Under the pieces are notes generated by a model. That model ran no database searches. It was not told the origin of the DNA and worked only from the letters and a program-made list of their open reading frames with translations. Both the position numbers and the translations under genes were made by a program. Positions 9,506-19,371 of a stretch of DNA of 64,000 nucleotides are shown here, piece after piece. Origin of the DNA: Streptomyces sp. NBC_01591. Lineage in GTDB: Bacteria > Actinomycetota > Actinomycetes > Streptomycetales > Streptomycetaceae. The DNA lies in contig NZ_CP109327.1 of assembly GCF_035918155.1 (NCBI RefSeq), forward strand, positions 1 to 64,000, read 5' to 3'. Each line of letters starts with the position of its first letter. Position 1 is the stretch's first letter.

Positions 9506-10240
9506 ATGCCAGGGGCCCCGGTCAGCGCATGCGACATCACCGTCTGCTACCTCGACCGGTTCGGACGACAGCGCGAGTGCCCGGTGTCAGAGGCCGGCGA
9601 GGTGCCGTTCGAGGAACTGGCACCGCTGGAGCGGCCCGTGCCCTACCCGGGACGGCAGTCGTTCGTCACCAACGCGTGGGCCTCGGCCACCGACCAGTTG
9701 CTGGCCTGCGGCTCGCTGCGGCAGCAGCGCTGCGGCATGGTCCTGGACCGCGACTTGGCGGTCGGGCTGCGCAGCGCGGGGCCGATGGAGCTGCGCTGGA
9801 GCCAGCAGGGGCGCCGCCACCGCCTGCGGCCAGCGTTCGTCGCCTTACGGGCGGGCTGGCGCGAGGTGATCTGCGTGCAGCCGGAGCAGTTCACCGACCG
9901 GTGGCAATCCGAGCAGGCGGTGCTGGCGGTGGCTGCGGCAGCAGCAGGCTGGCAGATCCGGGTGATGGAACCTCCCACCGGGGTGGAACTGGACAACCTC
10001 CAGCTTCTCTACGCCGCCCGCAGCCCACGATGGCTCACGGCAGGGCAGGACCAGTTGCTGGCACAGCAGTTCACCTCGCCTCGAACCATCCGCTCTGGGC
10101 TACGAGCCGCCGCCCTGCCCCCGTACGCGGGGGTGGACCTTGCCTATCACCTGATCTGGGCGCAGCGGCTGCATACCGACATGGGTGTCCCGCTCACCCC
10201 GTCGTCGACGGCATGGGCCCGCTCAGGGGAGGCCGTGTGA
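9506..10240 (+). CDS. TnsA-like protein lacking catalytic residues
   Basis: 244 residues from ATG at 9506 behind AAGGGGG. Position between tniQ and the DDE transposase, and the fold-like pattern, match the TnsA endonuclease of heteromeric Tn7-type transposases. The order is an S-x-x-E helix, a PDF strand, then a V-K-P strand. At those places this protein has Q73 (SLRQ), A110 (RPAF) and Q125 (CVQP) instead of the expected Glu, Asp and Lys. The alignment is by eye. If right, the nuclease is inactive. It overlaps the next gene by GTGA (10237-10240), so the two are translationally coupled. Confidence 0.6.
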   Translation: MPGAPVSACDITVCYLDRFGRQRECPVSEAGEVPFEELAPLERPVPYPGRQSFVTNAWASATDQLLACGSLRQQRCGMVLDRDLAVGLRSAGPMELRWSQQGRRHRLRPAFVALRAGWREVICVQPEQFTDRWQSEQAVLAVAAAAAGWQIRVMEPPTGVELDNLQLLYAARSPRWLTAGQDQLLAQQFTSPRTIRSGLRAAALPPYAGVDLAYHLIWAQRLHTDMGVPLTPSSTAWARSGEAV

Positions 10241-12621
10241 CCTCGGCTTCGCGGCACACCGCAGGTGCGGGGGCGCTCGCCGCTGCTGACACCCTGGCTG
10301 TGGGGGACACTATCCGCTTCCGCGGCGTGGCCTGGGTCGTGACCGCCTTCCACGGACCGCGTCTCTTCCTCGACGCCGCAGAGTCGGCAGAGCCTGTGGA
10401 GCCGCTGATCATCCTGCAGACGGCCGTGACCTCGGCCTCCGACTTCGCCGTGCTGAACCGGGCGGCGCCGCGCAGTTCGCTGCCCGGCCGCCTCGGCGAG
10501 TTCCGTGCGCTGCCGAAGGATGTACGCAAGGCCGCCCTCGCGTGGGAGCGGCATGTCAAGGAAGTACTGCACCAGCAGGCCCCGAACGTTCCCGCCACCA
10601 CCGAGCCCCGACCGGCCTTCGACCCGCAGCGGCGCACCCTGCGTTAGCGCTACCAGGCCAAGGCCGGCCAGTTGTCGCAGGCAGGAACACCGGTGTCCGC
10701 GGCCACTGTCGAACGGAAGTGCGCGGCCTGGCGCAAAGAAGGCCTGATGGGCCTGGTCGACAAACGCAGCCTGCGCAGTACGGCCCCGCACGGGCGCGTC
10801 GATGCGCGGGTGGTCGACCTCGTGTGGGAGATCCTGGACGACGAACGCGACAAGGGCCTGTCTCCGGGAACCCTGTCCCGGCTGATCGACCGGGTGCAGC
10901 AGACGGTCCGGACCCGCTACGCGCAGCTGCTGGCCGATCCGAAGACCGCCCGGGGCCTGGTGATCAGTCCGGCGACGTTCTACCGGCTACTGGAGCGCCT
11001 CGGGATCACCGCGCAGAACGCGCACGACGCGGCGGCCCGCCACGCGGCCGGACCTGCCACATCCGCAGAGCGGCCGGTCGCCCGGCGGGCGACCTGGGCC
11101 CGCTGGCCCGGGGAACTGGTGCAGATCGACACCACCGGACTGGACGTCCTCGTCCTCGGCGACGACGGACGGGGCATCTCTGTGGAGCTCACCATCGCCA
11201 TCGACGTGGCCACCCGCAGCATCGTGGGCTCTCTGCTCGTGCCCAAGCGCACCGGCCGCACAGGCGGGACGGGACGGTGGACCGCCGGGCGGGCCACCCG
11301 CTCGTTCGACACCATGCAGGTCGTCGCCCAGACCACGGCCCCGCTACCCGCGCGCCCGGGCTGGGCACCGGAAACCTTCATGGAAGGATCCGACCTCCCC
11401 TTCGAGGACCTCCTGGCGGCCGACCCCCGCTTCGCCGGCGCCGCCGCCAGGCCCGTCATCAAACCCGAAACACTCGTCATCGACCACGGCTCGCCGTTCA
11501 TCTCCGCGGACTTCACCCGCGCCTGCCACTGCATGGGCATCGAAGTACGCGAGGCACGGCTGCGCACCGCCGTCGACAAGGCCATCGTGGAGCGCGCCAT
11601 GCTGGCGGTGAAAACCGGCTTCAGCCAGTACCTGGCCTCCTACACCCATCACCGTCTGGACCTGCGTGGCAAACGCGTCCGCAAGCAGCCTCTGTGGACA
11701 ATCCCCCAGCTCCAGGAACTGTTCGAGCAGTGGGTGGTTCTCCGCTGGCAGCAGACCCCTCACGCAGCACTTCGTAGTCCGTTCACTCCTGGGCTGTGCC
11801 TGACTCCCAACCAGATGTACGCAGCCCTGGTGTCCCTGCGCGGCTACCGGTCCACCACGCTGACCGCGCAGGAGAACCGCAAGCTGCTGCCGACGGTGTG
11901 GGTCCGGGTCAGCCGCAAGGGCTTCCAGATCAACAACCGCACCTACAACCTCGACCGGGGAAAGCTGGACCTCTTCCGTGGGCCCTCCGGCATCGCAGCG
12001 CAGCAGGGGCGCTGGGAGGTCCACTACTCCCCCGACCACCCGGAAGTCGCCTGGCTGTTCAACCACCGGGCCGAGCCGGGCACCGACCCGTGGGTCGAGG
12101 TGCCCTTCATCCACCGCCGACTGCTCAAGGACCGGTGGACCGAGGAAACCTGGGACCAGGCCCTGCGTATCCACCTCGCCGCCGGCGGCAGCCGCCGTGA
12201 CGAGGCCGCCGTCACCCGGGCCACCGCTCAGCTGCTGCGCACCGCGGCCGCCGGGCCCTCGCCTACCGCGGCCAGGCCGGGTCCCCGCGCGGCTGCCGCG
12301 GTGCCCCGCCCCGCGCGGCCGACGCCCACCACCAAGCCCTACGCCGACGGCCTGCCGCCCCTGGACCCGGACTCCGTCCGCCCCTTCCGCTCCCTCGACC
12401 GTCCCTCCGGAGAGCTGTTCGACACGCCCGAGCCCGTCCGTGGCGCGGGCCTGAGCCTGGACGACTTCCTGGCCTCCCTGCCCGGCCTCCACCCGCCCGG
12501 CCCCACCGATCCCGGGCCCGTGGGCGACAACAACTGCAGGCCCACCCCAGACACCACCCAAGGTGACAGCAGCACCGGCCCTCCCCCACCGGGCAACGGG
12601 CGACAGGGAGATGACCGGTGA
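10237..12621 (+). pseudogene. TnsB/TniA DDE transposase with in-frame amber codon
   Basis: Reading starts at GTG 10237 and runs in one frame to TGA at 12621, except for TAG at 10645-10647. The context (RRTLR, stop, RYQAKAGQL) suggests a GAG-to-TAG change, because the frame and the family pattern continue directly after it. A weak TTG at 10672 could restart translation. Downstream is the rve core with D153 (VQIDTT), D271 (VIDHGS) and E307 (AIVERA), numbered from TTG 10672. That is a D-D-35-E arrangement. The tail is Pro/Ala-rich, as expected for contacts with the TniB/TnsC ATPase. Without suppression it yields a 136-residue N-terminal fragment. Confidence 0.8.
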
Positions 12622-12992
12622 AACCCCCCGTACGTGACGCTCAAAGTGTCCCGCCGCCCGCGTCGGCGCCGGCCCTGTCTCCTGGGTCACCGACCACTCT
12701 GCACGGCTGGCGCGCCCGCGTACGGCACCAGCCGGCCCCTCCCCCGATCCCGCCGGTCGACGGCCCCGTGCCCGTCGACGAGGACGACCCCCGGGTGCGT
12801 TACCACGCCCAGCTCAGCCTCGTCGAAACCACCGACATCGCCACAGGCATGAAGACCGCACGGCGGATGCTGCGCCTCAACGGCGAACGCCGCCACCCCT
12901 GCCAGCACGTCGCCATCGACAGCGACTGCCGCGGTACTGGCAAACGCACCCTGCTGCACCACATCGGGCTGGCCCACCAGGGACGCCGCGAG

Positions 12993-13050
12993 AATCGGCC
13001 ACCATGAAGCCGACATTGTGCCGGTTCGCCGCGTACTCGGGACCGGGGTC
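12993..13050 (-). pseudogene. Peptidyl-tRNA hydrolase fragment
   Basis: On the minus strand the HtrA-like frame runs into PGPEYAANRHNVGFMV, the signature near the start of bacterial peptidyl-tRNA hydrolase (Pth), including its catalytic His (RHNVGF). Only about 20 residues are present before the sequence turns back into tniB. The join to HtrA falls where both families have a Leu-Gly-x-x-Gly-like stretch, suggesting recombination at microhomology. Confidence 0.65.
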
Positions 13051-13790
13051 CCCGAGGGTGACCTCGGCCGTTGCCGTCCGGCCGTCGCGCTGGTAGGTCA
13101 GCGTCACCCGGTCGCCGGGCTTGTGGGTCCAGATCTCGCCGATCAGGGTCGGGCCGCTGTCGATCACGGTGTCGTTGAACTTCGTGATGACATCGCCCGC
13201 CCTGAGGCCGGCCCGGTCCGCGGGGCCGTCCTTCGACACGGCTGCCGTACCGTCCGCCCCCTGGTCGGAGATGACCGCGCCGCCGGTCTTCTCGTCCATG
13301 CTGACCGTGGCTCCGATCACCGGGTAGACCGGCTTGCCGGTCTTGATCAACTGCTGGGCGACGTTCGTCGCCTGGTTGATCGGAATCGCGAAGCCGAGGC
13401 CGATGGAGCCCGCCTGGGTCTGGCCGACGCTGCTGCCGGTCGACTGGATGGCCGAGTTGATGCCGATGACCGCACCGCGCGCATCGAGCAACGGGCCGCC
13501 GGAGTTGCCCGGGTTGATCGAGGCGTCGGTCTGCAGGGCGCTCATGTACGAGTTGCTGCCGCCGGAGCCGTCACCGGAGGCGACCGGGCGGTTCTTCGCG
13601 CTGATGATGCCCGTGGTGACCGTGTTGGACAGGCCGAACGGGGCGCCGATGGCAATCGTGGAATCGCCGACCGCGACCTCGTCCGAATTGCCGAGGGCCA
13701 GCGGAGCGAGCCCCGACGGCGGGTTCTTCAGCTTCAGAACGGCGACGTCGTATCCCTGCGCCCGGCCGACCACCTCGGCGCCGTACTTCT
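13051..13790 (-). pseudogene. HtrA/DegP-like protease fragment
   Basis: About 245 residues of a trypsin-like serine protease followed by a PDZ domain. The catalytic Asp strand (GYDVAVLKL) and Ser loop (NPGNSGGP) are present, and the PDZ-like part includes GLRAGDVITKFN. The N-terminal membrane anchor and the catalytic-His region are missing. The fragment is embedded in tniB and joined to Pth on one side and an acyl-CoA synthetase fragment on the other, so it is not a working gene. Confidence 0.8.
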
Positions 13791-13856
13791 TGCGAGGTCG
13801 CGCGGGTTGGCGGTGACCTCGGCGAGCAGCCCCTGCCAGATGGTGGGGACGGCGGC
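13791..13856 (-). pseudogene. Acyl-CoA synthetase fragment
   Basis: On the minus strand about 21 residues read AVPTIWQGLL then NPRDLA, a pattern typical of long-chain acyl-CoA synthetases (AMP-binding enzymes). It joins the HtrA fragment near 13791 and tniB near 13857. It is too short to be a gene. It is the third unrelated piece of the insert. Confidence 0.5.
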
Positions 13857-14589
13857 CACGGCATCGACGACAGCCGCATCCCCGTCGTCTGCGTCAACGC
13901 CCCGCCCGAACCCGGCACATCCGCCGACTGGTCCGCGGCCCTGGCCGTCTTCCTCGGCTGGGATCTGTACCGCCCGGACACCGAGCAACGGCCCGTACAG
14001 CGCATGAAGGACTTCACCGGGCCTGCGGTCCACGTGATGCGCCATGCCCGTACGGAGGTCTGCCTGATCGACGGAATCGACCGGCTGCGGCCCGAGGACC
14101 TGCAGCCGACGTTCGACTACCTCGCCGACGAACTGGGCCTGACCGTCTTCTGGAGCGGCATCGGCTCCAGCGACATCCTGCGTGAGGCCCGCGCCGCCCG
14201 CTTCCCCGCCCTCAGACGCCTCACCGAGGCTACCGCCCCCATCCGGCCACGCTCAGTCCCCACACTCTGGGTCAACCGGCTCCCGCCTCGCTGCACGGAA
14301 CACCCCGACGAATGGGCCGGCACCCTGGCCACCCTCGACAGCCTGCTGCGGCTACGGCACCACAAACTCGGCAGCCTCCTGGACCACGAGGAAGAGCTCT
14401 ACCGCATCACCGACGGACTCATGGAACACCTCACCCCGCTGATCGGTATGGCCGCCCAACTCTCCATCCTCGACCGCACCGAAACCCTCACCCGCGATGT
14501 CCTGCACGACGCCGCCCGCTACCTCGACCTGCCTCTCGGCTGACGGCGTCGGCGCCATCCGTGGCGACAGCCCCGCACGCAGGTCCTGT

Positions 14590-14859
14590 TCAGCAGGCGT
14601 GGCGAGGTTCATCGGCGTGACATCGCAGCACCGGCGCGGCCGGTGGCGCTGGGCTGTGCCGGGGAGTGCGGGTGCGTGTGCCACATGCCCAGGAAGTGGC
14701 TGATGCTGCCGGTGTCTTCCGTCCGGCGGCGAGGTGGACGCTGACACCGTGCTGGAAGTAGGCCTCGGTCAGCGGAGAGTCCGGGGGCGGGCTGGTCGCC
14801 TCGCCGACGAAGATCACGCCGCTGGCCTCGTCGACGAGCAGGGTGCCTCCCGTGGCCAT
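14590..14859 (-). pseudogene. JAB/MPN-domain protease remnant, frameshifted
   Basis: From ATG 14859 the frame reads GGTLLVDEASGVIFVGEAT and FQHGVSVHL. The continuation GSISHFLGMWHTHPHS, with the JAMM metal motif HTHPHS, lies in another frame on the same strand, so there is a frameshift near 14715. The C-terminus is missing. JAB domains cleave ubiquitin-like conjugates or act in CBASS-type and related immune operons. The remnant sits beside a putative defence operon, so it may be the last trace of a larger island. Confidence 0.6.
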
Positions 14860-14988
14860 TCACGTCTGTCCCTGCAGCTGCGACGACGGCATGCTGCCGC
14901 CTGGCCGGGCGCCTCGACGGGAGGGTGGGGGTGACCGTACGACCCGTCTGTGACGGCACGCCATAATGCTCCTGTTATAGGAGGGGTC

Positions 14989-15819
14989 GTGAGTCTGTCG
15001 TTTTCTCACCAGTTCAACGTGCAGGCGGTCGCAGCGGAAGGTGGTCCCGCCCGGTTCGGGACGAATGTGCTGGCCGGCCTCGTCGACGGGATCGACACGT
15101 TCCGGAACGAGTTGGAGCAACAGCGGCGCTCACGCAGCCTTGGGGCCGGGATGCTCGGGGCGTTCTTGTGGGTGGACGACACTGAACTGCTGCGCCGGAT
15201 AGCCGGGTTCCCGTCCGCATGCGTGGTGGTCAGTAAACAGTCAAGGGGCCCACGGTCCCTGGAGAGACTGCGCAAGGTGGCCAACGCGGTGAAGGGCGCG
15301 GCCGGCTTCCCCGCTCGGGCGCTGCCCAATCTGGAGGGACTGAGCCTCCATGAGGACGGCGCGGCGCCTGTACTCGGTCCCGGCTCTGCGTCACCGGACA
15401 TCCAGCTGCCTGCGCTACGCAGCCTCGGTTACCGCAAGGCCGGTGATCATCTCGTTCCGATCCTGCACACCAAAATGTTGCTGCTGGGTGAGCTGTGGCG
15501 GCACGACGAAGACGGGTTGGGCGGGGTGGCCGATGTCATCGGCTTCCGGCCCAGCCGGCTGTGGCTGGGAAGTGCCAACGGCACGGAAAGCTCCCGCCGC
15601 AGCCTGGAGTTCGGGCTGTGGACACGGGACCCCGGTCTCATGAAGGCCGCGCAGAAGTTCCTGGTCGAGGTCGTTGCCCAGTCCGAGGAGCTGGATCCCG
15701 ACAGCAACATCCTGACCCCAGACCTGGTTGAACCGGACTACGACGACGAGGAGATGTGGGAGGCGCTCACCACGCTCAGCGACGGCTCAACCGATGACGG
15801 CCACAAGGACGACGTATGA
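14989..15819 (+). CDS. Phospholipase D-like protein, defence operon gene 1
   Basis: 276 residues from GTG 14989, preceded by GGAGG. The C-terminal half has one HKD-type motif, H160-x-K162 (LHTKMLLLG), followed by S195-A-N197-G-T, as in PLD-superfamily nucleases. The tail is strongly acidic. Many PLD nucleases have a single motif and work as dimers. The stop overlaps the start of the nuclease-STAND gene (ATGA, 15816-15819), so the products are made together. The likely role is a nuclease or phosphodiesterase effector, or a partner of the STAND ATPase. The target is unknown. Confidence 0.7.
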   Translation: MSLSFSHQFNVQAVAAEGGPARFGTNVLAGLVDGIDTFRNELEQQRRSRSLGAGMLGAFLWVDDTELLRRIAGFPSACVVVSKQSRGPRSLERLRKVANAVKGAAGFPARALPNLEGLSLHEDGAAPVLGPGSASPDIQLPALRSLGYRKAGDHLVPILHTKMLLLGELWRHDEDGLGGVADVIGFRPSRLWLGSANGTESSRRSLEFGLWTRDPGLMKAAQKFLVEVVAQSEELDPDSNILTPDLVEPDYDDEEMWEALTTLSDGSTDDGHKDDV

Positions 15820-18176
15820 CGGGGACGAGCGAAACCATCGCCCCCGGGTCGCCTCGCTTCGCCCTGCACACCCTGGGCTGGCGCGCCTTTCAGGACCTGT
15901 GCGCAGCTGTGCTGCGGGAGGTGTGGGGACAGTCCGTACAGGCGTTCGCGGACTCCAACGACGGGGGCAGAGACGGCGCCTTCTACGGCACCTGGCAACC
16001 GCCCGACGAGCCCGGAGGCGTGCAGGATGTGCCGCCGGGCCCCTTTGCGCTGCAGTGCAAGCACACCAAGAAGGCGGATGCCACACTCGCCCCGTCGGAA
16101 CTCGAGGACGAATTCGCCAAGGTCCGTGCCTTGGTTAAGCGCGGGGTATGCGCGACCTATGTGCTGCTGACCAACGCCCGGGTCAGCGGCCTGTCCGAGG
16201 AAAAGATCCAGCGGCGACTACGCGCCTGCGGGGTGGCACACCCCCTGGTCCTCGACGGGCAGTGGCTGAGCGACATGATCGCCTCACATCGAGAGCTGCG
16301 GATGTTCGTCCCCCGTGTCTATGGACTCGGTGACCTGTCACAGATTCTCGACGAACGCGCCTACACCCAGGCCTCAGTGCTGATGAAGTCCGCGCCGGAA
16401 CAGGTCTCCACGTTCGTCGTCACCAGCGCCTACCGCAAGGCCGCCCGCGCACTGCGCGACCACGGCTTCGTACTGCTGCTCGGCGACCCGGCCGTGGGCA
16501 AATCCGTCATCGCCCTGATGCTGGCCATCAGCGCCGCCGACAACTGGAGCTGCGTGGCCATCAAGCCGCGCACCTCCGACGAACTGGTACAGCGCTGGAA
16601 CCCGCACGAGAAGGACCAGTTCTTCTGGCTCGATGACGCCTTCGGCGCCGTCCGCCATGAGGAGATCCTCACCCACGCCTGGGCACGGGACCTGCCGCAC
16701 GTGATGAGCGCCGTGAAGAACGGGGCCCGGGTCGTGCTGACCTCCCGCAACTACATCTACAACGAGGCCCGGCCCCTGCTGAAACCGTATGCCTACCCCC
16801 TGCTGCACGAACAGCAGGTCACCGTCGATGTCGCCGACCTCGCCCGCACGGAGCGGCAGCAGATCCTCTACAACCATCTCGCTGCGGGCGATCAGCCGGC
16901 GGACGTGCTCAGCCGGATGAAACCGCACCTCGAAGCCGCAGCCGACGCCGAGCCGTTCCGCCCCGAAGCCGCACGGCGCCTCGGACTCCAGGCATTCACC
17001 ACGGGGCTGTCCCTGACCCGCGAGAGCATTACGTCCTTCATGGCCCGGCCCCGGCAGCTCCTGATCGATGTCTACGACCAACTGGACGTACACGCCCACG
17101 CAGCCCTCGCCCTCGTGTACGCCACAGGTCAGGACAAGGGGCTGCCCAGCCCCCTCGCCCTCGATCCGGCCCAGCGCGACATCATCGATCGGGCTGGCGC
17201 CGCCCCCGGCGCCGCCAGCCGGGCCATGACCACGCTGACCGGCACCTTCCTCACCGAGGCGACCGCCCTTGACGGGCAGGCGTACTGGTCATTCCACCAC
17301 CCCACTCTCCGGGAGGGCTTCGCCACCTGGCTGACCACCCAGGCCCACTTGCTGCCCATCGTCCTCACCGGCATGACCGACCGGGCCCTGCTCTCCCGCA
17401 CGGACTGCCTGCCCACCGGCAGCGAACAGCGCCAGGGCACTCTCCTGCGTATCCCGCCGCCTCTGTACCAGGCGACGGCCAAACGGATCTCCGCGTTGCG
17501 CCGACATCGCCGCAGTCCTCTGAGGGATTGGCAGGAGGAGTACGAGCGTCGACAGAGCGTCTTCTCCTACTTGTCGCGGGACAGCAGCGACGGCTTCCTA
17601 CGCGCCTACCTCATGGAAGATCCCGATCTCCACTCGGTGCTCATGGACTTCGGCACGCCGGCCAACGACGACATCCGCTCGCGGGTACTGGCCCGCCTCC
17701 ACCGCGCCGGTTTGCTCCCCGAAGACATCCGGCAGCAGGCGATCGCACGTATGACGGACCTAGCCGTCATGGCACCCGACGCCTCGTGGATTGAAGACAA
17801 CGACTTGCACCATGCCTGGCACGTCCTCCTCACGGAAGAGGAACGCGAGAACCTGTTCGAGCACGTATGCCGTGAACTCGTTCCCCGCCTCGAACAACGG
17901 GTATACGACTGGGCCTCGGAGTTCAACGGCGACCCAGACAACGACCCCGTCGACGACGCGCTGTTCTGGTACAGCCAAGCCTTCGAGCGACGGCTGGACG
18001 ATGACACCGCCGGTGAGTTCGACCGCGCACAAGACATCTACCAACAGATCCGCGAGGATCCGGACGAAGCACACCGCGACTGGGCTCCCGATCCTCTTCC
18101 CTACCGACGAGAGACCCCACAGAACAGCCAACCGATCCCAGAACAGCGCAGTCTTTTCGACGACATCGACCACTGA
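15816..18176 (+). CDS. Restriction-endonuclease-like STAND ATPase, defence operon gene 2
   Basis: 786 residues. The N-terminus looks like an Mrr-type PD-(D/E)xK nuclease: helix FQDLCAAVL, D53 in GGRDGAF, then Q80-C-K82. A P-loop NTPase follows with Walker A G223-DPAVG-K229-S and Walker B WLDD (D273, D274). That order, nuclease then NTPase then a long helical C-terminus, matches Avs-like and nSTAND3-type antiphage proteins. The C-terminal ~450 residues are probably the sensor. It is coupled to the PLD-like gene upstream. The expected role is to sense an invader and trigger nuclease activity. The exact two-gene combination is not one I can name. Confidence 0.75.
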   Translation: MTGTSETIAPGSPRFALHTLGWRAFQDLCAAVLREVWGQSVQAFADSNDGGRDGAFYGTWQPPDEPGGVQDVPPGPFALQCKHTKKADATLAPSELEDEFAKVRALVKRGVCATYVLLTNARVSGLSEEKIQRRLRACGVAHPLVLDGQWLSDMIASHRELRMFVPRVYGLGDLSQILDERAYTQASVLMKSAPEQVSTFVVTSAYRKAARALRDHGFVLLLGDPAVGKSVIALMLAISAADNWSCVAIKPRTSDELVQRWNPHEKDQFFWLDDAFGAVRHEEILTHAWARDLPHVMSAVKNGARVVLTSRNYIYNEARPLLKPYAYPLLHEQQVTVDVADLARTERQQILYNHLAAGDQPADVLSRMKPHLEAAADAEPFRPEAARRLGLQAFTTGLSLTRESITSFMARPRQLLIDVYDQLDVHAHAALALVYATGQDKGLPSPLALDPAQRDIIDRAGAAPGAASRAMTTLTGTFLTEATALDGQAYWSFHHPTLREGFATWLTTQAHLLPIVLTGMTDRALLSRTDCLPTGSEQRQGTLLRIPPPLYQATAKRISALRRHRRSPLRDWQEEYERRQSVFSYLSRDSSDGFLRAYLMEDPDLHSVLMDFGTPANDDIRSRVLARLHRAGLLPEDIRQQAIARMTDLAVMAPDASWIEDNDLHHAWHVLLTEEERENLFEHVCRELVPRLEQRVYDWASEFNGDPDNDPVDDALFWYSQAFERRLDDDTAGEFDRAQDIYQQIREDPDEAHRDWAPDPLPYRRETPQNSQPIPEQRSLFDDIDH

Positions 18177-18404
18177 CAGACGGCCAGAACGCCGCCCCGG
18201 GCCCCGCGTCCGCAGCGTTCCCGTGGCTTCCGTCACGCCCTCCAGCAAGACCCCTGCCAGACACCGCTCCCTGCCGATCACGAGGACGCACACCCGCGGC
18301 TCCACAGCGAAGCCGGAACCGGGTGGGCGGCGGGCGTGCATCATCCGCCTCGAACCAACCCAGCCGCACCGGCACGTGCAAGCGAGCAGAGGAAAGGGGT
18401 GGTC

Positions 18405-19371
18405 GTGCATCAGATTTCTCAACATATCTGCAGGCTTCTCACTCAACTTGCAGCAGTACAGGTCAAACACCCTTACGACGTGACAGAACAGGACCACGAC
18501 ATGTCTCATCCGCCTGCAACACCCCAGGTCAGAGGCATACCTCCGCTACAACAAAAATGAGAACTCACACCAGGCAGTCACCGCACGGCCGTCCCTGATC
18601 GTCACCGGCCCCGCCGGCGCCGGGAAGACCACCGCGCTGCTCCAGGTCGGTCGTGCCTGCCACCTCGCCCACACCCGACGCCACGGCCCCACAGCCACAG
18701 CCGGGCAGGTGCCTGTCGCCTACGTCCTGGTCCCGCCCGCCGCCAGCGCCAAGACCCTGGCCACCGAGTTCGCCCGCTACCTCGGCATCCCCGTCGCCGC
18801 CGGCATGTCCCAGGTCCAGATCACCAACGCGGTCTGCCACACCTACACCGCTGCCGGCGTCCAGCTGGTGATGATCGACGAGGTCCACCGGCTCAACCCC
18901 CGCACCACCACCGGCGCCCAGAGCGCCGACCTGATCAAAGACCTCACCGAACGCATCGGCGCCACCTTCGTCTACGCCGGAATCGACGTCACCACCACAC
19001 CTCTGTTCACCGGGGTGCGCGGTGCGCAGCTCGCCGGACGCGCTTCCCTCATCGACTGCGCCGCCTTTCCCGCCCGCCTCGGTGAGAGCGAACCCTTCCG
19101 CGACCTCATTACCGCCATGGAAGGCGCGCTCGACCTGCGCCACCACCGGCCCGGAACTCTCCCCCAACTGGCCCCGTACCTGCACGAACGCACCGCCGGC
19201 CGTATCAGCAGCCTCGCCCGCCTCATCCGCCAGGCCGCCATCGCTGCCCTACTCGACGGCACCGAACGCATCACCAGAACCAGCCTCGAAGCCATCCGCC
19301 TGGACCACCTCGCCGAACAGCACTACCGACCCCACACCCGGCCCCGAAGCCGCAGCGCCAGCACCCTGTGA
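18405..19371 (+). pseudogene. Second TniB/TnsC-like ATPase, N-terminal frameshift
   Basis: The likely start is GTG 18405 behind GGAAAGGGG. The first ~42 codons end in PPATPQV. Near 18531 one extra base shifts the frame, after which EAYLRYNKNEN leads into a clean Walker A (VTGPAGAGKTT), Walker B (LVMIDEVHRL) and sensor-like region (TFVYAGID). The C-terminus overlaps the tniQ start. It differs clearly from the first TniB. Tn7 family elements often carry one TnsC, so two may reflect a distinct element type. A working start downstream of the frameshift is not obvious. Confidence 0.7.

Larger units (their letters stand above)
12618..14543 (+). pseudogene. TniB/TnsC-like ATPase split by an insert
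   Basis: GTG at 12618 overlaps the transposase stop. The first part runs to about 12992 and holds a poor P-loop (DCRGTGKRT, with Arg where Ser/Thr is expected). The gene resumes near 13857 with GIDDSRIPVV and continues through a Walker B (VCLIDGID) and a helical C-terminus to 14543. Between the halves lies about 860 bases of unrelated reverse-strand sequence. TniB/TnsC proteins are AAA+ ATPases that link the target selector to the transposase. This copy cannot make a full protein. Confidence 0.75.

Noticed and set aside
13018..14007. Long plus-strand frame across the tniB insert
   Set aside because: The minus strand carries recognisable HtrA, Pth and acyl-CoA synthetase sequence; the plus frame has none.
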